Shown: piece by piece, positions 25,075-35,000 of the stretch
Layout: every line of letters begins with the position of its first letter
Numbering within the stretch: position 1 is the stretch's first letter
Origin: Alisma plantago-aquatica
Lineage: Eukaryota > Streptophyta > Magnoliopsida > Alismatales > Alismataceae
Reading direction: 5' to 3'
Length of the DNA: 64,000 nt
Assembly: GCA_963693085.1 (NCBI GenBank)
Contig: OY856411.1
Coordinates: 1,347,551,550 to 1,347,615,549 of the forward strand
Translations under genes and position numbers: made by a program
Notes under the pieces: model-generated
Told to the model about the DNA's origin: nothing
Database searches by the model: none
The model's input: the letters and a program-made list of their open reading frames with translations, nothing else

Positions 25075-25458
25075 AAATAGTCCCAAACCGGGGACTATCC
25101 AAGATTTACTCCTAATGAGTAAATCTTGGACGGGTTTCTAGGCCAACAAATAATGTGTTGGACGGGTTTCATGTAGCAACTTTCAGTTCCATTCATTAAT
25201 CTCTTTTTACATCCACAAACAGGGGTGTACCCCTAAACAGTAACTAAACAAAGGGGTTGGTGTACCCCTAAACATGCGCATAATTAAAAAACTATTAATA
25301 CAGACAAGTCTATATAGATAGACAACTAAATACTACACCAACATGGTCCCGCATCAGTAACTTCGAGGACTTATCATTGTGGCGATCTTCTCCTGAAGTT
25401 CAGAATAGAAAGTAGCTATGAGTATTGATTGCTTGACAATTATATTTGTTAATTGGAC

Positions 25459-25995
25459 TTATCGTGGTCTTTTTGATGATGAAGCTGTGTCACGAAGCTC
25501 CTCACTGTATTTAGATGAATCTGAACTGACAGGGGCCTCAGATTCAGATTCGTCTGAGCTGATATGCGACGACGTGCGCTCATACCGCAGTAGATGATCG
25601 GGGGTCTCGCAGTTGTTGTTGGTTATCCAAGCTTTGATGGAATTATGGCCAACTGGACGGAGAAAAAGCATGTTGCAACGGACCACTTGCATCTCTCCAA
25701 TCCAATCACGCCAATCGGATTTTGATACAAGATTTCCCTCCAAATCATACTCAACCTCGATAACATGTGAATAATTGCCAAAAGTTAGGGTCACTTTACC
25801 AGGCATGTAGTGTCTTCCTTTTAGAAAATGCCAATGTTTGGGTATGACCAATTGGTTTAAGGAACGATCATCTAGGATGATGTCCAATTGTTCTTCAATA
25901 GGGAACGTTAACATTGACATATGGCCCAGTTCATAGTGACTGTTATGGGTGGACAGAGACTGCATAATATTAGTATTAACAAAGTGTAAGTACAT
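25459..25995 (-). CDS. CACTA-borne ORF with possible B3-like DNA-binding domain
   Basis: An intact 178-codon frame, transcribed in the same direction as the transposase and upstream of it. Residues ~45-125 follow a B3-type pattern: LVIPKHW near the start, PGKVTLTF, a W/D-containing DWRDW segment, then LFLRPVG and KAWI at the end. The C-terminal tail is Ser/Glu/Asp-rich and ends in SSSKRPR, a possible nuclear signal. The ATG at 25995 is used, but ...attatgcag near 25963 could instead be a splice acceptor, so the N-terminus is uncertain. It contains no stops, unlike TNP2. It could be an element-specific accessory protein or a captured host fragment. The B3 call is by eye and moderate at best. 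Confidence 0.5.
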   Translation of the reverse strand: MYLHFVNTNIMQSLSTHNSHYELGHMSMLTFPIEEQLDIILDDRSLNQLVIPKHWHFLKGRHYMPGKVTLTFGNYSHVIEVEYDLEGNLVSKSDWRDWIGEMQVVRCNMLFLRPVGHNSIKAWITNNNCETPDHLLRYERTSSHISSDESESEAPVSSDSSKYSEELRDTASSSKRPR

Positions 25996-26103
25996 ATAAC
26001 GATGTTATATATTTTCAGAAAAAGTTGTATAACATCAGTTAACCTTTTATTGCTTGTCATAACCAACTTTATTATGGTAGACATGATAGCTTGAAAAGAA
26101 GTC

Positions 26104-26277
26104 TACATATGTACTTAGAGAACAAATGAGGAAATGCTACCGAAATTTTCTCGAAAACCCAATACACATTATACACTTACATCCTAAGTGAGATTAGGTG
26201 TTCAAGAACAATCCCAAACCGGGGACTATCCAAGATTTACTCCTAATGAGTAAATCTTGGACTGGTTTCTAGGTGCT
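26104..26277. repeat. Second copy of the fold-back right arm
   Basis: It repeats 24972-25143 in the same orientation, from gtacttagagaacaaa through the tccaagatttactc palindrome to ggtttctagg. The two copies flank the B3-like ORF. Confidence 0.85.
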
Positions 26278-26599
26278 TACTAAAATAGAACCATTATATG
26301 GAACTAATCCTACATTATACACATACTTTTCTTGAGTAAGATAATGTGCACTTCACGGAATTATTAAGATCTGAATATATATAAGTTGTTTCTACCTACT
26401 TTGATGGGATTTTATAACATTCGAGTCTTCCATTTAAGGCATTAGATGCATATATTGCAGTCCATTGTGTTGAGATAAGAATCCCATGTGATACACACGA
26501 TTGAGAATCTTTCACGATACTAGGAAAATTACATGTATTGTATAGACAATAGAGGATTCAACTCAGTAGAAGCACAAAATCAGTACCTAAACCCTAAAC

Positions 26600-27010
26600 A
26601 CAAATAAGTAAATAACTTTAAAAAAAAATGCCCAGCAGCTGCTTGGGCGTGCCTTGGCACCGCCCAAGCAGCCGCCGGAGCAGAGGAAGAAGGAAGAAGG
26701 TAGGGCAGGCAGGCATACCTTGAGGGTAGAGGAGAGCAACGGCCGGAGCACAGCATCCACCGGCGGAGGCGGCGACAAAGAGAGGAGAAGCGCCGGTGAG
26801 GACACAGAGCAGCGGTGGTGAGGGCACGGAGCAACGGTGAGGGCACGGAGCAGGAGCACGGACGGCCGCCGGTGAGCACAGACGGCAGGAGCAGGAGCAG
26901 GAGCACGGCCGCCGGTGAGCACGGAGCAGCGGAGAGGGCAGGAGCAGGAGCACGACAGTGGCGGCGGAGGAGCAATGACCAGTGGGGGCGAGCAAGAAAT
27001 CACTGGACCT
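26600..27010 (-). promoter_or_regulatory. GC-rich leader / first-exon region of the CACTA transcript
   Basis: A sharp GC-rich block with short repeats of ggagcacgg and gccgccggtgagcac, near the right end of the element and upstream of its minus-strand genes. A donor-like caag|gtatgcc occurs on the minus strand near 26720. The overlapping open frames in three registers are Pro/Ser/Cys low-complexity and are not taken as proteins. Confidence 0.45.
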
Positions 27011-27079
27011 AACTGAAATCGAGAATGAAAAAGGGAAAGGGGAAGAGAAGCTCGTGCTGGTGAGCTATTAAGTTGACAA

Positions 27080-27465
27080 TAAGCGTCGGTTATTCTAAAA
27101 AACCGACAAATAAACCAACTATGTTGGTTCTATTCCAAAAACCGACACCGATACTAGATTATAGTCGTCGGTTTTTAACTAAAGGACAACCGACAACTAT
27201 TCCTATCTCGTCAATACCCTTTAGTCGTCGGTTATTTATTTATGAACCGACGACATATGTCAAATTTTGGAGGTAATTTTTTTGCTGGAATTTTGGTTTT
27301 GGCAGTTGATTTTAGGTGTCGGTTTTTTATTAATTAACCAACACTTAATGAAAGTGGTACCCGTGTCTGGTCGACCTTCACAGATTGTATGTCGGTTTAT
27401 GTTATAAACCGACACTGTAGAGTTTAGGTGTCCATTTATGTATACAACCGACACCTTGAAAAGTG
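27080..27465. repeat. CACTA right subterminal repeats
   Basis: Inverted and direct copies of gtcggtt / aaccgac(g/a), mirroring those at the left end. Confidence 0.85.
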
Positions 27466-29474
27466 ACTTTATAAGTCATTTCTGTAGTAGTGATTCTAAG
27501 TGAAGTGACTAATGACCACTACCTTACATGATGAATGTGATGATCTAGTGCATAAGTATTAGGATGAGGAATACCCTAATACAAGCTAAGTGAATAAACT
27601 CAAGTAAGATGAAGGTGTTGAGGAAAGTGATACATCAAGGTATGATACATATCACATCCAATACCCCAATACTGGTATACCTTGATGTGTTATAAGTCCG
27701 ATATAATTGGATGAATGACACATGAGATGTGTCATATCAATGGTTACATTGATATGTAATGTACTATGTTGAATGTAGGCTAACATGCCTTATGAAAATG
27801 TTAATCTAAACCTATAAACTATGATGTAATCATATTCTGGTAAAGAAGAGAGAGAAACTCAAGCCATGTGTTGATAATTCATTTAATGATGAATGATGAG
27901 GATAAAGAATATGATTGAATACTGATGATTATTCATATTGATTCCTTGCTATGTGAACCATGATACAGAGTAATGCTATGTGAAACCTTAATACAAGTCA
28001 ATGCTATGTGATCCCTAATACAAGGTAATGCTATGTGAAATCCTATGACAAGTTAATTCTATGTAAACCCTAATACAAAGTATTACTATGTGAAATTTTA
28101 ATACATGATAATCCTATGTGAAGCTCACATACAGACTAATGGGTTATGAATGTAATAAGATAACCCTTGTATTGCATGGTACTGCTATGTAATGTATCAT
28201 GATTACTAATCTTGCAGATATGTTGAGATGATGAGCATAGCCAGGTATGAGCTATGATGTTCTGTATATTGAATATGTTCTATAGGCCTTATAAGTTTTC
28301 ATATGCCTTATTGCTTAGTGAGAGGTAACCCATAATTAATGAGTTATGTTTGTCACATGATGTGATAATTATCTTAAATTGTTTATGAGCTTTATAAGTC
28401 ATAATATGCCTTGTTGCCTAATAAGGGGTAGTGAGAGGTGGTATGAGCTTTGTGAACTATGTGCAATACTTTGTGTAGCAAGAATTATAATGTTCTTGGT
28501 CAGATGACCTAAAGGTATGAAGTTATCTAATAAATGATAACAAGTGTTCTATGATGAGATGAGGGTTCAAATACCCAGATTCTATAATCCTAATGATGAA
28601 CTTGTTAAGAAATGGAATTGTACTTGATGAGTTGAGGGATTAAGATCCCAATACTTTGTGAGAAGAGTATGGCTACAGGCCATGACTCTACTATGACAAT
28701 ACTAGGCATTAGATATATGATATAACCATGAAGAGAATTAATGTTGTGGTGATGATTCTATAGTGAATAAATTTTATACATGTTCTTCATATTCCTTAAA
28801 GGATAAGTGACATGTTGTTCTTTCAAGTTACAACTGCAATGTTTTTAGATAAGAATAATATTCTAATCAGTTAGACATTGAATTAGCTGTTGTCAATCAA
28901 ATATGATTCCTATGTGCATATTTATCTTCTTAAGCTGCAATAATAATGTTTCTGGTGGAGAGTTATATCTCTCACTGGGGCAATTTACAATTGTCTCACC
29001 CCCTTGGGAATCACATTTTTAGGTGGACGCGGACGAGGAGGCAGGAATCCTTCAGTAGGTGAAGGACAGCAACAGCAGCATCAGGGACAGCAGTGAAGTC
29101 TCAGGTGGAGACACTGGCTGTTAAGCCTTGTATAGATGTAGATAGAGTCCTATGTATCGTCTCTGTACTCTCAGGTCCTCGGAGTAGTAGTTAGTGCTTT
29201 CGAGATTTTGGCTCAGTGCCTCGAGATTTTATACTGCCTGTGTTTAGCTTGAATGACAATTAATGCTTGTTACTCTCAGAAAGAGATGATACAGAATATG
29301 TACCTTTGAACAAGAATGTAAATGTGTTTCTTTGGTTCTATGTGTGAAAGTTTTCCTTTGATGGATCTCTTGATAAAAAGGTTTTAATTTTTAGTGATTT
29401 TTGGTAATCCGTTGTTTAGTGAACGCTTCCGCATTAGTTAATCTTGTTTTTGTGAGACAAACGTTACAATTAAG

Positions 29475-29486
29475 TGGTATCAGAGC
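29475..29486 (+). other. Primer binding site of the gag-only element
   Basis: TGGTATCAGAGC is a perfect match to the usual plant initiator-Met primer site, 6 bases after the LTR end. Confidence 0.92.
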
Positions 29487-29601
29487 TCTAGGTTCGCTGA
29501 GTCTACAGAGACATAGGACTAAGGTTGTTGAGTCTGTTCTAAGTGTCTTCCAGTTAGTCTGATAGTATCTTCTGCTCACATAGGAGAATAAGAACTTGAA
29601 G

Positions 29602-30756
29602 ATGTCTGGACCACGTGAAGAACATGTTGTTGAGGGCAGCACTGCTGCACCAGGAGGAGGTGCAGGAGACAATAATAGAGAGGAGCCCGTACCTGAACAG
29701 CCCCAGTTCAATCAAGCTGACATGGGGAACCCAGCTCTCCAAGACATGTTTGGGCATTTTATGGCTGCCATGACTCACATGACAGATAGGATGCAAGTAC
29801 CTGCACCTAGGACATCAGCTCACCATGAGGGCTATGGAGCTGGCAAGACTTTTGAGAGACTTCGCCGGGTTGGAGCCATAGATTATGCTAGTATATCTGA
29901 TCCAGCAGATGCTGATTTGTGGATGAAAGAACTGGAAAAGGCTTTCAAGATTCTTGATATCCCTAAAGTTGAAAAGGTAAGACATGTTGTGTACCTCCTA
30001 AAAGGGAGTGCTGGTCATTGGTGGATGATAGAGGAAGATAAGAGACCAGGTGAAGAAATTGGATGGGAGGTATTCCGACGAGAATTCGTCAATAGATACT
30101 TCCCTAAGACGTATCTAGATGAGAAGATTTCTCAATTTGAAAGGATCAAACAAGGACAGATGAACGTTAGCGAGTATGAAGCTAAGTTCATGGAGTTGTT
30201 GCAGTTTTGTCCGCAAATGGCAGTTAATGATGAGGAAAGAATTCGGCATTTTGAGAAAGGGTTGAATGCTGAACTGACCACTCATGTGTCTGCTTTAGAG
30301 AATAGGGAGAGGTTTGCCACCTTTGTGGAATCAGTAAAGAGGATAGAGAGGTCTGAAATCGAGAAATGACATACTAGTAGCAAGAAAGTGTACACTCAGA
30401 CTCAAAAACAAAGGTCTGAAAGCTTTAAGAAGCCAAGATTTTCTGCATCGGCAGCATCATCGAGATTCCATACCCAGACACAATTGATGTCAAGTAGGGA
30501 TAGGGATCATAGTAATGTTCCAAATAGAGCCTCCAACATAGCATCAACATCGTTATTTGGACCTCACATACCCTATTTTGCACCTAGGATATGTTATCAA
30601 TGTAGACAACCAGGACATCTAGTAAAGGATTGTCCAGGCGGGAATCCAATGATGACTCAACCTCAGGGGCAGAGTCAGCAAGGATCACAAAGAAAACAGT
30701 TTCCTAGTAATAATAAAGGACGTGGACAAATGTCCCAGACAGGTCAGATGAAATAA
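29602..30756 (+). pseudogene. Gypsy-type gag with one in-frame stop
   Basis: The ATG at 29602 (MSGPREEHVVEG) is chosen over an upstream TTG. The Retrotrans_gag region runs from roughly residue 90 to 240, with motifs GSAGHWW, FVNRYFPKTY, FERIKQGQMNV and RIRHFEKGLN. A TGA at 30367-30369 breaks the frame, which then continues unshifted to a CCHC zinc knuckle, CYQCRQPGHLVKDC (about 30589-30630), and stops at 30756. The stop could be a C-to-T change at a CGA codon. Gag packages element RNA into particles. No protease or polymerase follows, so particle maturation and copying must come from a partner element. Confidence 0.9.
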
Positions 30757-31165
30757 AGTCATTCTGATATTTCATTTTCTAATTCTATGTGTCAAAGATA
30801 TAAAAGTAGTTGTTTTTTAACTTCCTTTGACTAGTCCCATAAGGACACAAGGGAGATGAGAACTTATATCTTACTCAGTGTTCCTTAAAATGTTTTAATA
30901 ATCTCCCTTATCTGTGTGTTGAAAGATGAGATATAGAAGTGATGCCTGAAGAAAATTTAAGAATGGAAAATCCTGTGTGTATAATGATATGAAAAGTGAG
31001 GAATATGATAGTAAATAAAGTGCATACTACCTAATCCCAATACTTATATACCCTGTCCAGGTATATGATTATTGAAGATAAGGAAAGTATGAGACTCTTA
31101 GATTGTTATCTTTTTTATTACTCTGATCAAGTAGTCATTTTGAAACAATCTAGAGAGTATAATGA
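30757..31165. other. Untranslated stretch after gag
   Basis: No open frame or pol motif was found between the gag stop and the tandem array. Confidence 0.6.
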
Positions 31166-31698
31166 AACTAAAAGGAAGAGCTATGTGAACATTCCCAACT
31201 AAAAGGAAGATCTATGTGAACATTCCCAACTAAAAGGAAGAGCTATGTGAACATTCCCAACTAAAAGGAAGAGCTATGTGAACATTCCCAACTAAAAAGG
31301 AAGAGCTATGTGAACATTTCCAACTAAAAAGGAAGAGTTATGTGAACATTCCCAACTAAAAGGAAGAGCTGTGTGAACATTCCCAACTAAAAGGAAGAGT
31401 TGTGTGAACATTTCCAACTAAAAGGAAGAGCTATGTGATCATTCCCAACTAAAAAGGAAGAGCTATGTAAACATTCCCAACTAAAAGGAAGAGATATGTG
31501 AACATTCCCAACTAAAAGGAAGAGCTATATGAACATTCCCAACTAAAAGGAAGAACTATGTGAACATTCCCAACTAAAAGGAAGAGCTATGTGAACATTC
31601 CCAACTAAAAGGAAAAGCTATGTGAACATTACCAACTAAAAGGAAAAGCTATGTGAATATTCCCAACAAAAAGGAAAAGTTAAGTGAACATTCCCAAT
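31166..31698. repeat. 31-bp tandem array, about 17 copies
   Basis: Units of the form aactaaaaggaagagctatg followed by tgaacattccc, with occasional substitutions and one-base A insertions; the last three copies drift to ggaaaagct/ggaaaagtt. The array lies between gag and the 3' LTR, where pol would be. Confidence 0.93.
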
Positions 31699-32019
31699 TA
31701 CATAGAGTTTGCTAAGTGAACTTTATGAATAAAGGATTGCTGAGTGAATTATCTCTGTTAGATATATATGTTTTTCTTTTAGTAAATATTCTTGAGTAAT
31801 GATTGAAGTATGTTCTTTTATGCTACTTCCTTTCAACAATATGGACATCATATGTTAGGGGTTTATGCTTTGCATAAATATAAACATTGATAAGGTTGAA
31901 TTAATGAAAGGAACTTTGTGTGGATTACAGGATCCATGATATCTCCATAATATTAAGATATTATGTGGAGACTTGAGGGTATGATAACTGAATAAATATG
32001 TCCCTCCTTTTTCTGGGAT

Positions 32020-32054
32020 TTTGGGGACGAAATCCTTGTTAGGGGTTTATAATT
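32020..32054 (+). other. Polypurine region of the gag-only element
   Basis: 'gattttggggacgaaat' and 'gttaggggtttataatt' stand directly before the TGTAACATCC of the 3' LTR. The 'ggggacgaaat' block is characteristic of gypsy-type elements. Confidence 0.6.
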
Positions 32055-35000
32055 TGTAACATCCCTGACCAGGGTGATGTGTTAACCCTAGATATTTTTC
32101 CTACTAAGGTTGAGTAGATACTTAATCTTATCTTGGGAAAGGTAATTAGGGCTCATGAGAAACTTATGTTTCAATTTTGGTCCTGTTTGAACAATGTTGA
32201 AGCAATGTTTGCTTAATTTAGACTAAAGTGCAAATTACCCAAGTTGAGGGGTTAAATTGCAAATGTTGCATGATAAGATGTTCCTCTGATGTTGAGACAT
32301 CATAAGAATGAATATGATGTAGTGGTATAGTTTTCACAAGCTTGGGCACCAAGATTAAGCTTGTAAAGCAATCCTTGTGCATTAAAATCTAGTTTTGGTG
32401 TAATGTGCAATTTACCCAAAACCTAGGGCTCAATGTGAAAATTACCACTTCAACAAGGTACCTAATGTTTCTTGTCATCTTGTAGAGCAAACAAAATGAG
32501 AGGGGTGCCTCATTTGAATTAAGTTGGAGGAGAGAGAATCTTGATATTAAAATAATCAAGATTTAATCCTAAGTGAAACCCTAATTTAATTTAGAGCAAA
32601 AATGAATGTATTAATTAAAGGGACTTCAACAAAAATTAAAATGTTTAGATTCAGATGTGTGTGGATGATTTTAAAGCCTTGCAAAGGCACGAGCATATCC
32701 TAAGGAGGTGAAATCCCACTCACCATTATTATAAGGAAAAGAATTTCCACTCACATATGGATTTTCTTATTATAAGGGTTAAGGTGCTTAATTTCTTTTC
32801 CCTTAATTCATGGATAATGGAAGGGAGCTCGCTGGGGATAGATATTCCCTTGCATGCAAGAAACCAAGGGGGAAGTGGTGGCAACAATTTTAGAATTAAA
32901 AGACTTTTATAAAGTATTTTCTCTCTCATCAATTTTCTTATAAAAGTACCTTTTCCAAGCCAAAACAAAGGCTTTTTCAGATTCCTTTCTTTCCCCTTGC
33001 TTGGAAAACGACCAAGGATCTGTGTAAGATCAGGAGGATGACCCCCAACCTGTTGGTAAGGTTCTTGACCTCCTTTCACCTTGAATCCATGCTGAAAATC
33101 AAAAATCAATGCATGAATTCTTCATATCTCGATCCCCTCTTCAATTCTAACCAATTCTTTTCACTCAAATCTTGAGGACGACCCTTGGAATAGTGAAAAG
33201 AGTTCAATCCACCATTGTTTCCATGAGATTGGAGCTTTGGAGCTCAATTGGAGGTGGGTTTTATAACTTGAACCCTTAATTTTATTATTGCAATCAATTC
33301 CTTATCAATTGGTGACAATTTCTACATTTCCAAAATTAAGTTTGGTTGATTGATGCAATCTCAATGGAAATCACGATATATTTCATGAGTTTGAAGCTTG
33401 ATGATGATGACATCATCATAAGCACCCACCTCCCCAAATATCTAGGGTAAACGGTTTCACCAAACCGTTTGGTGGTTTTGGTCCCAAACCATTTGGGATG
33501 GTTGACCGTTTGAAATGGTTGACCGTTTGAAGATATATTCTGTGGTACTTGGATCTTGATCCAATGATTTTAATTGGTTGATCTTGAAGGTTTCAATTGT
33601 GAATGATTTCTTAATTGCAAACCCTAATCGGCTAAGTGCTGATTTTGAAATTGTTTGAGATGATGTTTTGGGTTGATTGACCCAAACGGTTTCAAAACCG
33701 TTTGGGGATCACCCAAACGGTCTCAAGACCGTTTGGGAGTCACCCAAGACCGTTTGGAGGTCTATGGTTAAGTATGGCTATGTGTTTGAAGGTCCAAATG
33801 TACCAAATTGAATTGCAAGTAAGTAATGATTGGATAATCAATCCAATGGTCCAAAACCCTAATTGGATGTCATGGATTTTGATGATGGAATGGGAAAACG
33901 GTCTCAAGACCATTTGGAGATCAACCAAATGGTCTTAAGACCATTTGGTGGTCATCTAAGACAGTTTGAGGTCAGGTCACATCATGTGATGATGATAGTT
34001 CATTGATTTCAATTGATTTGATTCCACAATGTCAACCATTGATGGATCCTCAATTTCAAACCCTAAGTGATGGTTTATTGATTATAAAACCTAGTTAAAT
34101 TGGTTTCAAAACCCTAAATTGAAGGTCTAATTGAATGGTGATTTAGTGGTCCAATTGATGAATGCTTTAGTGATTCAATTTATAATTGGTCCATGGATTG
34201 AAACATTGAATCGATTGAGTGTTAAAGTACCTTTTTGGTCCATGCAGTTTTGAGAAGGTTTGGACCAAATGGTCTCAAGACCGTTTGGGACCAAACGATC
34301 TCAAACCATTTGGAGACCCAAAATGCAAACGGTTTCAATACCTACTTTGTCCAATTGGTTTCAAGTACAACTTGTTCAAATGGTTTTCAACCAATTGATG
34401 TATGAGAACCAAGATCATTGAGGGTCTAAGTAATTAACTTTGTGAAGATCAACATGGTTAATCCATTTGAATACCTCATGTAATTGAAGGTCCAATATGG
34501 TGAACCTATTTAGATACTTAATTCATTTGAAGATTTCAATGGTTTACCCAATTGATCACTTTGTGGAATTGAAAGTTTAATTGGTCAATTCTTTTGAATT
34601 CATTATATAATTGATGGTTTAATTGATTAGACCATTTAGACATCTAATATGATCAAAGGTCAATCAGCTATGTGATCAATAAAGATGTAGACCCATGATG
34701 ATTATGAAGGTTAACCCTAGATATGTGTACTCAAGTGAAGAGTTGATCTATATTAATCTTGGAGTAGTTAACATCCTAAAGAGGATGAGAGAGAGAATGA
34801 GAGAGATGAATTCTTATATAATTAAGCCCTAATTCTCTCATTATGAGTAAACTATGTGATAATGGTTGATTCATAATAATGAGATCATGAAACCCTAATC
34901 AATGAGCCTTAACCCTAATTAGAGCAATGTTATGTGTGAAACCCTAATTAGAGCAATGCTATGTGTGAGACTCTAATTAGAACAAAGCTATGTGTGAAAC

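Larger units (their letters stand above)
19371..27492 (-). mobile_element. CACTA (En/Spm-type) DNA transposon, 8122 bp
   Basis: The left end reads CACTACTACAAAA and the right end reads TTTCTGTAGTAGTG, an inverted pair. The flanks are att (19368-19370) and att (27493-27495), the 3-bp TSD of this superfamily. The 3' LTR of the host element shows the empty site 'gtatattctaag' at about 35648. Subterminal repeats line both ends, and a TNP2-type transposase pseudogene lies on the minus strand. A GC-rich leader region near the right end suggests the transcript begins there and runs leftward. Confidence 0.95.
15752..29468 (+). repeat. 5' LTR of the gag-only element, split by CACTA
   Basis: The pieces 15752-19370 and 27496-29468 together make about 5.59 kb and align along their whole length with 32055-37543. 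The 3' copy lacks roughly 90 bp present here near 28426-28515. Near 28970-29045 it has 'tctcactgggg...ctcaccccc...ggtggacgcgg', a block seen in many plant gypsy LTRs. ORFs of about 126 codons at 16426-16806 (minus) recur in the 3' LTR but match nothing I recognise. Confidence 0.9.

Noticed and set aside
24815..25115. ORFs of 65-95 codons on both strands near 25000
   Set aside because: They lie within the fold-back palindrome, so the two strands mirror each other.
26580..27012. Overlapping 65-138 codon ORFs rich in Pro, Ser, Cys and Ala
   Set aside because: Low-complexity readings of a GC-rich repeat block in several frames at once.
31166..31698. CRISPR-like appearance of the 31-bp array
   Set aside because: The units are contiguous with no unique spacers, and the setting is a plant retroelement interior.
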